From: Planctellipticum variicoloris
GTDB taxonomy: Bacteria > Planctomycetota > Planctomycetia > Planctomycetales > Planctomycetaceae
DNA: 64,000 nt
Direction: 5' to 3'
Assembly: GCF_030622045.1 (NCBI RefSeq)
Contig: NZ_CP130886.1
Span: 4,658,001 to 4,722,000, forward strand
Part shown: positions 9,628 to 20,106 of the stretch, one piece after another
Layout of the letters: every line of letters starts with the position of its first letter
Position numbering within the stretch: position 1 is the first letter of the stretch
Program-made: the position numbers and the translations under genes
The notes under the pieces: model-generated
Told to the model about the DNA's origin: nothing
Database searches by the model: none
The model's input: the letters and a program-made list of their open reading frames with translations, nothing else

Positions 9628-11166
9628 TCACTTCAGATTGTAAACCAGCAGTCGATCCATGTCGCGCAGGTAGAGTTTGCCGTGACTGACGACGGGATGC
9701 GACCAGCTTGCCTTCTCGCTGCGGTCGGGCTGGTCGAAACGCCCGAGCTCGACGTACGCCTTCGGACTGGCTTCGACGAGGGCGACGGGGCCGGCCTCGC
9801 TGCGCAGAATCAGCTTGCCGTCGGCGCAGGTCAGCGCGCCCTTTCCGACGGAGCGATTCTGCCAGATCACGTTGCCGGTCTTGAGATCCAGGCACTTCAG
9901 GACGCCGGGGTCGTCCGAGCCGTAGAGGTGGTTCTTGATCAGGATCATTCCGCCGTGGTGGTTCTTCATCTCCTTGGAGGGATAGGCCAGTTTCGAGTTC
10001 ACGCTGCCGTTCTGCGACGGGATGAGCTGAATCAGCGCCCCTCCCTGACCGTATCCGGACGAGGCGAAGATGAAGTTGTCGCTCGCGACGGGCGACGAGC
10101 AGTTGGCGGTGCCGTTGGCGGCGGTCGTGTCTCCCCACAACGGGCGGCCGTCCGCCGCGCGAACACCGATCACTCCCGTGTGCGTGAAGTTGACGTACTG
10201 ACGGATTCCGCCGACGTCGACCGGGATGATCGACGAATAGGAGGCCTGCGGATTTCCGGGGACCACTGCCGACCAGACCGGTTTCCCGGTCAGTTTGTTG
10301 AGCGCCGCCATCGTGGCGGACTTGCCTCCCGGCGTGCAGATCAGATTGTCGCCGTCGATCAGAACCGACTCACTGATTCCCCAGGTGATATTGCCGGCGC
10401 CGAATTCCTTGAGGATATTGAGCTGCCAGACGACATCGCCGTCGGCGGTCTTCAGGCAGGACAGGTCGCCGTTGGCCCCCAGGGCATACAGGAGATCGCC
10501 ATCGACGGTCGGCGTGCCGCGCGGTCCGTTCCCCTGACCTTCCCGGTAGGCGTCCCCGTTGCGCGCGGACCAGATCGGCTTGCCATCGGCGGCGTCGAGA
10601 CAGTGGACCATCTCGTCGTCGCCGCGATTGCCCATCGTATAGATCCGGCCGCCGACAATCGCGACGCTGGAGTAGCCTTCTCCCAACCGGTCGGACTTCC
10701 AGGCGAGAGGGGGACCGCCGGCGGGCCAGCGATCGAGCAGGTCGGTCTCGGCCGAAATGTTGTCGCGGTTCGGGCCGTGGTACTGCGGCCAGTCGCCGGC
10801 TTCCACTTTCGCCAGTCCCGTCTTCAGGGGACTGCGGGCTGCCTTTCCGCGGGGAGCGGGAGCGTTGCGGGCGGCGACTTTCAGGACGACGTTGTCGCGG
10901 TCGGTCGTCAGCGTCACGGCCTGCCCGGGCTGGAGATCGGCCAGCATCGACTTCTTGCCGCTGATCGTGATCGACGCGCCGGCCTTGAGGGTCAGCGTCT
11001 GGGGTTCGTCTTTCCTGGGGACGGAGAGGGTGATCGTGCCGGCGTCGGCATCGACGGATTCGATCGTCCCGGTCACCGTCGCCGCGTGGGTCGCCGTCAA
11101 GCCGCTCGCGAACAACGCCGCCAGAATGGCGCCGAAGGCCAGCCGGCGCGCAACGGTTGTGATCAT
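9628..11166 (-). CDS. Secreted PQQ-like beta-propeller protein
   Basis: 512 residues from the ATG at 11166 (MITTVARRLAFG), which starts a clear signal peptide ending near THAA. A frame extension to 11214 precedes it. Residues about 30-100 form a small beta-domain (TGTIESVDADAGTITLSV) like the OB-type domains that precede propellers in planctomycetes. The remainder has repeated WxxxxG-type PQQ/BamB blades (WPQYHGPNRDN; CLDAADGKPIWSA; CLDLKTGNVIWQN). WPQYHGPNRDN is typical of the large planctomycete family of PQQ-binding-like repeat proteins. No membrane helix beyond the signal, so periplasmic. An enzymatic PQQ function is not shown. Confidence 0.88.
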   Translation of the reverse strand: MITTVARRLAFGAILAALFASGLTATHAATVTGTIESVDADAGTITLSVPRKDEPQTLTLKAGASITISGKKSMLADLQPGQAVTLTTDRDNVVLKVAARNAPAPRGKAARSPLKTGLAKVEAGDWPQYHGPNRDNISAETDLLDRWPAGGPPLAWKSDRLGEGYSSVAIVGGRIYTMGNRGDDEMVHCLDAADGKPIWSARNGDAYREGQGNGPRGTPTVDGDLLYALGANGDLSCLKTADGDVVWQLNILKEFGAGNITWGISESVLIDGDNLICTPGGKSATMAALNKLTGKPVWSAVVPGNPQASYSSIIPVDVGGIRQYVNFTHTGVIGVRAADGRPLWGDTTAANGTANCSSPVASDNFIFASSGYGQGGALIQLIPSQNGSVNSKLAYPSKEMKNHHGGMILIKNHLYGSDDPGVLKCLDLKTGNVIWQNRSVGKGALTCADGKLILRSEAGPVALVEASPKAYVELGRFDQPDRSEKASWSHPVVSHGKLYLRDMDRLLVYNLK

Positions 11167-11266
11167 GGAATCGAACTCCGTGAGACGGGATGGAAAGACG
11201 CGCGAGGAGCACATCCCGACTATGACGGATCGGGCCGAGGCGGGAAAGGGGGAATGTCTCCGACGA

Positions 11267-11776
11267 TCAGGCGGTCGCGACGGGGGCGACGTCGGCGCTG
11301 GCGGCCTCGACGGCGAGCGAGCGGCTGTCCATCCCGACGTCGACCGAGAGGAGCCCCCATTCCGAATGGAACGGAATATGGATGGCTCGCATGACGTTTG
11401 GAAACTCGACGCGATGCGTGGGGGTTTTGAGCACCTGCGGCAGTCCCATCTGCAAGGGAAGGTGCTCCAGTTGCGCGCGTGCCTGTCCGGCGATAATGTT
11501 GACGAGCTCGCCGACGGTATCGACGACGTCTGCGTTGATGGCCGAGACCGATTCTCCGGTCCACTGGGACGTGGCGGACAGGGCGACCGGGCGACAGAGA
11601 TTGAGGGCGACGCGGCAATTGCAGTCGCCGGTCAGATCGATGATCGCTGTGACTCCGTGGTAGTGCTGCACGGCGGGAATCAGGGCCAGGTCGCCGCGGG
11701 TCAGGCGGCATTGCAGCATTTTGTCGAAGAGTGCGACGGTGGCGATCACGAACGGATTGATGATTTCGACGTTCAT
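11267..11776 (-). CDS. CheX/CheC-like chemotaxis phosphatase family protein
   Basis: 169 residues starting MNVEIINPFVIAT, the usual opening of CheX proteins. The open frame runs far upstream, but only this part is family-like. The phosphatase helix signature E-x-x-N is present (GELVNIIAGQARAQLE), followed by a GLP turn and a C-terminal strand region. CheX dephosphorylates CheY-P; in planctomycetes such stand-alone proteins may act on other receiver domains (inference). An ATG one codon upstream (11779) is also possible. The gene is divergent from the FHA gene. Confidence 0.82.
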   Translation of the reverse strand: MNVEIINPFVIATVALFDKMLQCRLTRGDLALIPAVQHYHGVTAIIDLTGDCNCRVALNLCRPVALSATSQWTGESVSAINADVVDTVGELVNIIAGQARAQLEHLPLQMGLPQVLKTPTHRVEFPNVMRAIHIPFHSEWGLLSVDVGMDSRSLAVEAASADVAPVATA

Positions 11777-12031
11777 CATTGGCCCAAACGAGGACAATTC
11801 CTCAAAGGTAGCTAGCATATTTCGGGGCGTGCGACCGAGACTCTGATCGGAGACGCACCGGGGAAACACGCCGCCGATCGGTGTATGGTGCTGCTGGCGC
11901 GGGTTGTGCATACGATACGGCCAGACATTTTGTCCACGTGAGCAGATTGAACTCTGTCGACCGTTTGCCCGACAGGCAATCCCGACGGAGAATGGTGCTG
12001 AGGCGAAACCGATCTTGCTGGAGCGGTGCAG

Positions 12032-12469
12032 ATGCGTGCGGAACTGATCCCGGTCGCCGGCGGCAAGCCGATTGCAATTGTCCGGGATGTGACGGTCGTC
12101 GGGCGTCAGCCCGAAACCTGCGACGTGGTCCTGGATAAAAACAGCATTTCCAAGATGCATTGCATCGTGGTCCGCACCGACGGGCTGCTGTTCATCCGCG
12201 ACCTCGGCAGCACGAACGGCACCAAGGTCAACGGTCAGCGGGTGGTTCGCGGAGCCCTCCTGCCGGGAGACGAACTTTCGTTTGCCAGCGAGAAGTTCCG
12301 GATCGAGATGGGTCCCGATGCGCCGGAGGCCGATGCAGAACCGGACGATCGGGCCGTTACCGAAGAAATCGTCTTGCCGCAGGCCGAAATCGTCGAGTAC
12401 TTCGGCTTTGTCGAGCCCGAAAGCGACCGGTCCGACAGCGACGTCCGCATGCTCGGGGAGGACGATTGA
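12032..12469 (+). CDS. FHA-domain protein
   Basis: About 145 residues. Residues 15-95 form a forkhead-associated domain, which binds phosphothreonine peptides: the GR..(E)TCDVVL strand, S-x-x-H (SISKMH) and the signature DLGSTNGTKVNG are all present. The C-terminal 40 residues are acidic and likely disordered. A GTG two codons upstream (12026) is an alternative start. No kinase is adjacent; the window's large kinase at 26712 carries many short Thr motifs (see findings). The gene is divergent from the CheX-like gene. Confidence 0.92.
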   Translation: MRAELIPVAGGKPIAIVRDVTVVGRQPETCDVVLDKNSISKMHCIVVRTDGLLFIRDLGSTNGTKVNGQRVVRGALLPGDELSFASEKFRIEMGPDAPEADAEPDDRAVTEEIVLPQAEIVEYFGFVEPESDRSDSDVRMLGEDD

Positions 12470-12488
12470 CTTCGCCCGGCCCTCGCGC

Positions 12489-13406
12489 CTATGAAGCGAT
12501 TCGCAGCGATACTTCGTCCGCGTTGATGGCCACGACGGCAATCCCGAGCTTGTCCGCCAGTCGGACGACTTCCGGCTCATCGAGCAGAATCGTCATTCCC
12601 GATTCAACCGCCAGCACCCGCGCCCCCGACTCCGCCATCGTGTGAATGGTCTGCACTCCGATCGTCGGCACGTCGAACCGCAGGTCCTGCTGGGGTTTCG
12701 CGACCTTCACGACGGTAAACCCGCCCCGGCGGCAGAGTTCCCCCGCGCGTCGGATGCAGCGGTCGGTCCCTTCGATGGCCTCCACCGCAATCGCGGCGCA
12801 GTCGTTGATGCAGACCGACTGGCCGATATCCAGCCGCCCCATCTCTTTGGCCAGTTCCCAGCCGAACCGGATGTCGCGCCATTGGGCGTCGGTCGGATGA
12901 CGTCGCGTCAGAAATCCGTGTTTCACGAGCAGCTCCGGACAGTAATCGAGGGCCGACTGGAACCAGATCTGATCCTGTTCGAATTCGCGAATCACCGCCA
13001 GCAGCAGCGTGTCGTCTTTGCGGTCGTTGATCGCGTAGCGAAACCACATATGCAGCGTGCGCAGGTCCGGCAGCAGACGCAGAATCCGCCACGGCTGAAA
13101 CAGGACGGTCTTCTCGATCTTCCCCGCCATCACGACGTGATCGATCTGGAATTTCTTGAACAGCCGGATCGCTTTGCCGATGCGCGCCAGGGGGATGGGA
13201 GAATAGCGATGCGAGAGCTGCGTCAGTTCTTCCTCGTCCGCCATCCCCTGCACGCCGAGCGTATAGACCCGGTGCCCCTGACGACGGGCCGCTTCGGCAA
13301 AGACGATCGGAAACCGCCCCGCGCCGGCCAGCAAGCCGACCCGGCGGCCCGCGTCTGCGGACGGAGTCTCCGCGAGCTGAAGGATCGTCGGGGAAGAAAC
13401 AGCCAT
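12489..13406 (-). CDS. lpxI: UDP-2,3-diacylglucosamine diphosphatase LpxI
   Basis: 305 residues matching the LpxI (former DUF1009) family: VGLLAGAGRFPIVFAEAARRQG at the N-terminus, the central HVVMAGKIEKT, the KVAKPQQDLRFDVPTIG strand and the closing SGMTILLDEPEVVRLADKLGI. LpxI hydrolyses UDP-2,3-diacylglucosamine to lipid X in lipid A synthesis. The upstream lpxD on the same strand (89-base gap) performs the step before it, which supports the assignment. Cytoplasmic, membrane-associated. Confidence 0.93.
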   Translation of the reverse strand: MAVSSPTILQLAETPSADAGRRVGLLAGAGRFPIVFAEAARRQGHRVYTLGVQGMADEEELTQLSHRYSPIPLARIGKAIRLFKKFQIDHVVMAGKIEKTVLFQPWRILRLLPDLRTLHMWFRYAINDRKDDTLLLAVIREFEQDQIWFQSALDYCPELLVKHGFLTRRHPTDAQWRDIRFGWELAKEMGRLDIGQSVCINDCAAIAVEAIEGTDRCIRRAGELCRRGGFTVVKVAKPQQDLRFDVPTIGVQTIHTMAESGARVLAVESGMTILLDEPEVVRLADKLGIAVVAINADEVSLRIAS

Positions 13407-13495
13407 CGTGGTCTCCCTGCCACTGGACGAAATCGAGGCCGACTTCGTCGCTCAGGCTCCGCCTGAGCCGATTCGAACTTATGCAAACATCTGGA

Positions 13496-14590
13496 CTAAC
13501 CCGCGGCCCGCAACGGGGGCAGGTCCGGCGCCGCCTGCAGTGCTTCCAGACGGGCCTGAAGTTCCTGGACTTGCTTCTGCAGCGCCTTGAAGTCAGTCCG
13601 CATGTCGGGGACGCGTTTCAGAGAAAACAGCAGCCGCTTCTGCTCCGCCTCGGGGGTTGCAGGATAACCGACCCACGTTTCCCCGGCGGGAATGCTCTTA
13701 TGAATGCCGCTTTTGGCGCCGATCGCGCAGCCCGTTCCGATGTGAACGTGGTCGCACACGCCGACCTGTCCGCCCAGCCGGACGTAGTCGCCGGTGCTGC
13801 AGGAACCCGCCAGCCCGACCTGCGAGGCAATCACGTTGTGTTTGCCGACCCGGCAGTTGTGCCCGACCATGACCATATTATCGAGCTTGGTCCCCGCACC
13901 GATCACGGTCGCTCCGATCGCGCCGCGATCGACCATCGCCCCGGCGCCGATCTCGACGTCCTCTTCGATCACGACGTGTCCGAGCTGCGGAATCTTCTGG
14001 AAGGCTCCTTCCGCAAACCGGTAGCCGAAGCCGTCGGCCCCGATCACGGCTCCGGCATGAATGATGGTTCGCGCGCCGACCTGCACGTCGTGATACAGCA
14101 CGACGTGCGGATGGAGCGTGACGCTCTCCGCGACGCGGCAGCCGCGACCGATCACCGCGCCGGGATAAATGTCACAATCCGGTCCGACCACGGCCTCATC
14201 GTCGATCACCGCTCCGGGTCCGACGTAGCAGTCGGGCCCCACGGTCGCCGTCGGGCTGATAAAAGCGTGCGGCGAAACGCCCCGCGCCGGCCGCGGGCGG
14301 ACGTTGCGAAAGCGGGGCAGCAGTTCCTGAAATATCCGTTGCGGTTCGGCCACTCCGAGCATCGTGACGGCGGGAGCCGCAGCCGCCAGGGCCGCAGCAT
14401 GCGAAGCTGGCACCAGCAGAGTTCCTGCGCGGCAGTTTCCCATCCGACTCAATTGCCGCGCATCGGCGACGAACGACAGATCCTCCGGTCCGGCTTCTTC
14501 CAGAGCCGCGGCGCCGGTGATCGACCGGTCGGCAGGACCGAACAGTTCCGCTGAAACCAGGCGTGCAAGGTCGGCCGCGGTGAGCGACAT
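13496..14590 (-). CDS. lpxD: UDP-3-O-acylglucosamine N-acyltransferase LpxD
   Basis: 364 residues. Residues 1-95 are the LpxD uridine-binding N-terminal domain (MSLTAADLARLVSAELFG); about 100-310 are hexapeptide repeats of a left-handed beta-helix (PTATVGPDCYVGPGAVI and repeats) with the catalytic His in MVMVGHNC. A C-terminal coiled-coil tail (KALQKQVQELQARLEAL) closes the protein. It adds the second acyl chain in lipid A synthesis. I chose the ATG at 14590; the frame remains open upstream to 14881 without family features. It forms an operon with lpxI. Confidence 0.94.
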   Translation of the reverse strand: MSLTAADLARLVSAELFGPADRSITGAAALEEAGPEDLSFVADARQLSRMGNCRAGTLLVPASHAAALAAAAPAVTMLGVAEPQRIFQELLPRFRNVRPRPARGVSPHAFISPTATVGPDCYVGPGAVIDDEAVVGPDCDIYPGAVIGRGCRVAESVTLHPHVVLYHDVQVGARTIIHAGAVIGADGFGYRFAEGAFQKIPQLGHVVIEEDVEIGAGAMVDRGAIGATVIGAGTKLDNMVMVGHNCRVGKHNVIASQVGLAGSCSTGDYVRLGGQVGVCDHVHIGTGCAIGAKSGIHKSIPAGETWVGYPATPEAEQKRLLFSLKRVPDMRTDFKALQKQVQELQARLEALQAAPDLPPLRAAG

Positions 14591-14957
14591 CCCGGAGTCC
14601 TTTCCGTGGGGCTGGGCAGGCTGCAGTCGGCATACGCAACCGGGACTCCGCCCGGCCATAACTTCGCATTGAATGCCAAGTTGTAGACGAGAACGTCGTC
14701 GCGACGCAAGGGGGGAATCCCGACGCGAACCGCGTCGCTTCCCAGTATTTCCCCGCCCCTCGGCACAAGAACTGCGAAACATGGACTGACCGCGTGGGAT
14801 ATTCCAAGCTTCGCCGGTCAATCCGGCGAGCCTGCTGCAAGACGACGACCGGCGACGAATCGCGGGCAGGCGTCGTCCCAACCTTGCCAGGCCGCCGCGC
14901 AGCGCCGAAGATGCCTCGGCAGTTCAGCCGGCCGGAGCCCCAACAGGAGTTGTCGAG
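14591..14957. other. Divergent spacer between lpxD and sulfatase
   Basis: 367 bases between two divergent genes, so it should hold promoters for both. Open frames here are low-quality extensions of lpxD or shadows. No repeat or RNA is evident. Confidence 0.5.
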
Positions 14958-16649
14958 ATGCAGGCCCGCATTCGCCTGGGAAGTTTGATCGCGGCGCTTC
15001 TCTGCACGCCCCTGTCACTCCCCGCCGCCCCCAAACCCAATGTCATCCTGATCATGACCGACGATCAGGGCTACGGCGATTTGAGCTGCCACGGCAACGA
15101 CGAACTGGCGACGCCGCATCTCGATGCGCTCCAGAAGGACAGCGTCCGGCTGACGAATTACCACGTCGATCCGACCTGTTCCCCCACGCGGGCCGCGCTG
15201 ATGACGGGGCGTTACTCCAGCCGAACCGGCGTCTGGCATACGATCCTCGGCCGGTCGCTGATGCGGGCCGACGAAACCACGGTCGCCGACGTCTTCAAGC
15301 ACAACGGCTACCGGACCGGCATCTTCGGTAAGTGGCACCTGGGGGATGCCGCCCCGCTCCGGCCGCAGGATCGGGGGTTCGACGAATGCCTCGTCCACGG
15401 CGGCGGCGGAGTCGGGCAGACGCCTGACTTCTGGGGCAACGACTATTTCGATGATACGTACTGGCACAACGGCCAGCCCGAACCGCAGCAGGGATATTGC
15501 ACGGACGTGTTCTTCGCCGCCGCGACGAAGTTCCTCGAACAGCCGGGCGAGGAACCGTTCTTTCTCTATCTGCCAACCAACGCGCCGCACGGTCCGTACC
15601 TGGTCGATCCAAAGTCCAGCGAGCCCTTCAAGCGGGCGGGCATTGCGTCGCCCCGGGCCGAGTTCTACGGCATGCTGGTCAACATCGACGAGAACGTCGG
15701 CCGCCTGCGGGCACGGCTGCAGGAGCTCGGCCTCGCGGAGAACACGATTTTCCTCTTCACCACCGACAATGGCACCGCTGCCGGTCCCAACGGCGGCCTG
15801 CGCGGCAAGAAAGGTTCGCAGTACGAAGGAGGCCACCGGGTCCCCTGTTTCTGGCACTGGCCGGCGGGAGGTCTGCGCGGCGGACGCGACGTGACGCCGC
15901 TGACCGCACACATCGACTTGCTCCCAACGCTGGTCGAGCTGTGCGGCTTGACCTGCCCGCCGACCAAACCGCTCGACGGTCGCAGTCTGGCCCCGTTGCT
16001 GCGCGGCGTCGAGAAACGGGAGTGGCCGGCCCGGACGCTGTTTGTTCATTCGCAACGGATTCCGTTCCCGCAGAAGTGGAAGACGAGCGCGGTGCTGACC
16101 GATCGCTGGCGACTCGTCGACGGCAAGGAGCTGTATGACCTCTCCGCCGATCCCGAACAGAAACGCGACGTCGCCAGCAATCACCCCGATCTGGTCGCGC
16201 AACTGCGGGGCGACTATGAGCGCTGGTGGGAGAGTCTGAGCAAGGACTTCGAACCGGCCGTGCCGATTGAACTGGGGCGTCCGGGCAGCCCGGTCGTAGC
16301 ACTCAACTGCCACGACTGGCACACGGAGGAGAAGCAATGCCCCTGGAATCAGACGCTGATTCAGCGCGACCCGGCGGCGAACGGTCGCTGGTGGATCGAG
16401 GTCAAGACGCCGGGGACGTATGAGTTCACGCTGCGCTCGCGTCCGGCGGGTTTTGAAGAAGTCCTGCAAGCAACGAGGGTGCGAGTGGAAGTGGGGAAAG
16501 CAATGGGCTCCGTCGATGTCGAGCTGTCCGCGAAGTCGGCGATGGTATCGCTGGAGCTTGCGGTCGGCGCGATGTGGCTGCAGACGTGGCTGGAGGGGGG
16601 AGCGCTGGAGCGCGGGGCGTATTTTGTGACGGCGCGGAAGGTGGAGTAG
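14958..16649 (+). CDS. Secreted sulfatase (arylsulfatase A type)
   Basis: 563 residues with a signal peptide (1-23). Metal-binding Asp35-Asp36 (MTDDQGYGD) and the Cys-type formylglycine motif CSPTR (Cys74, with GRYSSRTGVW after it) are intact, so maturation by an FGE enzyme encoded elsewhere is expected. TTDNG and GKWHLGD are further family motifs. The last ~120 residues form an extra beta-sandwich-like tail (TPGTYEFTLRSRPAG), often seen in planctomycete sulfatases. It would hydrolyse sulfate esters, probably of marine-type polysaccharides (inference). Confidence 0.93.
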   Translation: MQARIRLGSLIAALLCTPLSLPAAPKPNVILIMTDDQGYGDLSCHGNDELATPHLDALQKDSVRLTNYHVDPTCSPTRAALMTGRYSSRTGVWHTILGRSLMRADETTVADVFKHNGYRTGIFGKWHLGDAAPLRPQDRGFDECLVHGGGGVGQTPDFWGNDYFDDTYWHNGQPEPQQGYCTDVFFAAATKFLEQPGEEPFFLYLPTNAPHGPYLVDPKSSEPFKRAGIASPRAEFYGMLVNIDENVGRLRARLQELGLAENTIFLFTTDNGTAAGPNGGLRGKKGSQYEGGHRVPCFWHWPAGGLRGGRDVTPLTAHIDLLPTLVELCGLTCPPTKPLDGRSLAPLLRGVEKREWPARTLFVHSQRIPFPQKWKTSAVLTDRWRLVDGKELYDLSADPEQKRDVASNHPDLVAQLRGDYERWWESLSKDFEPAVPIELGRPGSPVVALNCHDWHTEEKQCPWNQTLIQRDPAANGRWWIEVKTPGTYEFTLRSRPAGFEEVLQATRVRVEVGKAMGSVDVELSAKSAMVSLELAVGAMWLQTWLEGGALERGAYFVTARKVE

Positions 16650-17097
16650 TTTTGCTCTCTTCTCACACCGAAGCGGTATCTGGTCAGAGAGACGATGACT
16701 CCGGGCGCTGACGCTTCCGGCTCGCACTGGAGTTCAGGCCACGTCCTTTGCGGACTCAGAGCGTTCCCCCGCCCCAATCGCTCAACCTGACATTCATTGC
16801 GCGCCGTTCGATATCCAGACCATGACATCGTCGACCGTCGGTTTCCGAACAAGTCCCCCATCTTCTCAGCGAAGCCCGCCTCTTCCGAGAACTCGCATGT
16901 CGCGTTTCGTCAACGTCGAAATGCTGCGGAAAACCGCTTTCGCAGAATGTGCCTTTCTTGCGTGCTGCTGCTCTTGGCAACATCGACTGCGCGGCGCACA
17001 ATCTCCCCTCATCGCAATCGCTGCTCCGCGAGCGCGATGACCGGCAACGACCTCGTTGGGGTCTCAGCCAATCCCTCCCCCTCAGGGATGCCAATCA
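16650..17097. other. Gene-free spacer with a GC-rich repeat-like word
   Basis: 448 bases with only shadow frames. Around 16693-16720 it holds GGGCGCTGACGCTTCCGGCT, which looks like a dispersed repeat unit; I found only this copy in the window. I see nothing else. Confidence 0.4.
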
Positions 17098-18021
17098 GTG
17101 ACCGACACTTCCGATTCCTCCGAATCGCTGCGAACCGACTCGCTCAATCCGGACCGTCTGATGAATGGCAGAGCCCATGCGGAACCGATCCCGCGCTTCG
17201 CTCTGCATCAGATGACGACCTATCGCTGGGACCTCCCCCGCGAGCTTCGCGAGATCCGCTCCGCCGGCTATCACGCCATCAGCCTCTGGCGCAACAAGCT
17301 CGACGATGAGTTCCTCACCGCTTGCGACCTGGACGACGCGCAGGTTCCGGTCGCCTCCCTGTCGTGGGCCGGCTTCTTCACCGGTTCGCATGGCATGACG
17401 TTTGAGGAAGCCGTCGCCGACGGACGCGACGCTATCCGGCAGGCGCGTGACCTTAACGCCGAGACCCTGGTGATCTACAGCGGCGCCCGCGCCGGTCATA
17501 CCGTCCGCCATGCCCGTCGGCTTGTCGCCTGGGGGCTCCGGGCGCTGGCCGACTTTGCCGCCGACCGTGGCGTCCAGCTCGCCCTCTGCCCGCTCTCCCC
17601 GCTCGGGCGGCGCTGGTCGTTTCTCGACGGCCTCGACCCTGCCCTTGAAGTCCTCGACGCCGTCCGGCATCCGTCCGTTGGACTGGCCTGCGACATGTAT
17701 CACCTGTGGCTCTCGGAGCCGCGGTTCGAGTCGCGAATCGCAGAGATCGCTCCGCGGACCAGTCTGGTCCACGTCAGCGACGGACCGGCCAGCCCCGTCC
17801 ACGAGTACGATCAGGCGCTCCCCGGCAAGGGGCGCGTCCCGGTCAACGACTGGATTGGTCGGTTCGCGGCGGCAGGCTATGCCGGCTACTTCGACGTTCA
17901 GTGCTGGTCGGAGTCGGTCTGGCGTTCGGCCAGCAGCGCCCAGCTTGCCTGGTTGCTGCACGATCTGCAGTCGGCTGCACCGGCCTCGGCCGGGCGACCG
18001 GCGCGACAGGCCGCTCGCTAG
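17098..18021 (+). CDS. Sugar phosphate isomerase/epimerase-like TIM-barrel protein
   Basis: 307 residues from a GTG at 17098, preceded by an AGGGA-like site; an ATG at 17161 is the other candidate. The pattern is that of the xylose-isomerase-like (AP_endonuc_2) TIM barrel: the N-terminal strand RFALHQMTTYRWDL, helix REIRSAGYHAISLW, strand VASLSWAG, strand TLVIYSGARAG, LALCPL, VGLACDMYHLWL, SLVHVSDGP and the closing GKGRVPVNDW. VHVSDGP and DMYH carry likely metal ligands. The substrate is unknown. Confidence 0.8.
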   Translation: MTDTSDSSESLRTDSLNPDRLMNGRAHAEPIPRFALHQMTTYRWDLPRELREIRSAGYHAISLWRNKLDDEFLTACDLDDAQVPVASLSWAGFFTGSHGMTFEEAVADGRDAIRQARDLNAETLVIYSGARAGHTVRHARRLVAWGLRALADFAADRGVQLALCPLSPLGRRWSFLDGLDPALEVLDAVRHPSVGLACDMYHLWLSEPRFESRIAEIAPRTSLVHVSDGPASPVHEYDQALPGKGRVPVNDWIGRFAAAGYAGYFDVQCWSESVWRSASSAQLAWLLHDLQSAAPASAGRPARQAAR

Positions 18022-18357
18022 CCGTTGATCCGGCGGCCGCGTCATTCGACGTGGTGGACGGATGACAGAGGCCGCTGGGACTTTTTGGAGGGGACACAGG
18101 CCGGCAGGAGCGTTACACTGCATTTGGTTTTGTTGACTTTCCTGCCAGGTTTTCGGGCTGCACGATGCGTGCGGTTCCAGGCTGCGGCAGGGTGCTGCTA
18201 CGCGTTGAATTGACTTCTGCGACGCCCGTCGCGAAGTTCCTGCCGAGAACCTGGCCGGAAACAGCGTCCGCCACGACAGACTTTGCCGTGCGTGGATCGC
18301 CGTGACGGTCGACTGCTGGTGCCCCTGCCTGCCTCACTCAACCCACGGCGTTGCTCA
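18022..18357. other. Gene-free spacer before PTS-like gene
   Basis: 336 bases with no supportable frame. It probably contains the promoter of the following gene; a TTGACTT-like box at about 18131 is seen without a convincing -10 partner. Confidence 0.35.
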
Positions 18358-19062
18358 ATGTCCCACGATTGGTACAGCCTCGACGAACTGGCTCAGCAGC
18401 TCGGACGCGATCGTCGCGAGATTGAGAAACTCGTCCAGCGCGGACGAATTCCGGGGCGCAAGATCGGTGGGGAGTGGCAGTTCCATCCGACCGAAGTGAC
18501 GCACTGGCTCGAACAGGAAATGCGCGAGTACACCGACAGGGAACTCGTGGTCGTCGAGCAGACCCACCGCTCCCACGAGGTCCGCGAAAGCGAGCCCGTC
18601 GCCAGCCTGCTGCGACTTGAGGCCGTCCAGGTCCCGCTGGAAGCGCGCACGAAGCGGTCGGTCCTGGAAGGTCTCGTCGAAGCGGCCGGTCGAACCTGGC
18701 AAATCTGGCAGCCCGCCGTCCTGCTCAATGCCGTTCAGGAACGCGAGGCGGTCATGTCGACTGCGTTCGAAAATGGGGTCGCCATTCCCCACCCCCGCAA
18801 CCCGCTTCCCGAAGCGCTCGGCGAATCGATTATTGCGTTCGGACGGACGTTGTCCGGCATTCCGTTCGGCGGCCCCAATCGCGGCCTGACCGACCTGTTC
18901 TTTCTGGTCCTGTGTCGCGACAGCCGGACCCATCTGCAGGTTCTTGCGCGACTGGGCCGGATGATTCAGCAGCCGCAGTTCCTCGACGATCTGCGGGCCG
19001 CCGAGGATAGTCAAGCCGCCTACCAGATCATTTGCGATGCCGATCGCAGCCTGCCCCGGTAG
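18358..19062 (+). CDS. PTS EIIA (fructose/PtsN type) fused to N-terminal helix-turn-helix
   Basis: 234 residues from the ATG at 18358. Residues 1-50 are an excisionase/MerR-like winged helix-turn-helix (YSLDELAQQLGRDRREIEKLVQRGRIPGRKIGGEWQF, read in short parts: it has the RGRIPGxKIGGxW signature). Residues about 85-230 form a PTS EIIA-2 domain with the phospho-acceptor His in VAIPHPRNP. The combination suggests a regulator that couples phosphotransfer to DNA binding rather than sugar uptake; no sugar permease gene is nearby. This fusion is common in planctomycetes. Confidence 0.88.
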   Translation: MSHDWYSLDELAQQLGRDRREIEKLVQRGRIPGRKIGGEWQFHPTEVTHWLEQEMREYTDRELVVVEQTHRSHEVRESEPVASLLRLEAVQVPLEARTKRSVLEGLVEAAGRTWQIWQPAVLLNAVQEREAVMSTAFENGVAIPHPRNPLPEALGESIIAFGRTLSGIPFGGPNRGLTDLFFLVLCRDSRTHLQVLARLGRMIQQPQFLDDLRAAEDSQAAYQIICDADRSLPR

Positions 19063-19265
19063 CTGGCGCCAGCGCCGCGGCCGGGGGGGACCTGAGGCCT
19101 CGCCGTCGGCAACAAATCCCGATCGACCATTGCGGAAGACTCGTATCGGGCAAGACTTACGCTTGACCACTGCCCGTCGTTCCGGCAAACTCCTGTCAGC
19201 AGCATCGAGACGTCCCGTCTCGCCTCCGAATTTCCTGAATTCTCATCGCGACGGATCGTTCCTTC

Positions 19266-19997
<732 letters not shown>

Positions 19998-20106
19998 GAC
20001 GTCAGCGGACAGGTGCGATATCAGCCGGTCGGGATTGTGCAACGTGATCGCCAGTTTGTTCTCGACCTTCCGGCGCTGGTTTTCCTCGGGACAGCAAAGT
20101 TGCGTT

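Noticed and set aside
11777-12580. Long minus-strand extension of the CheX-like gene
   Set aside because: It overlaps the FHA gene on the opposite strand and has no family features; only the part from 11776 down is CheX-like.
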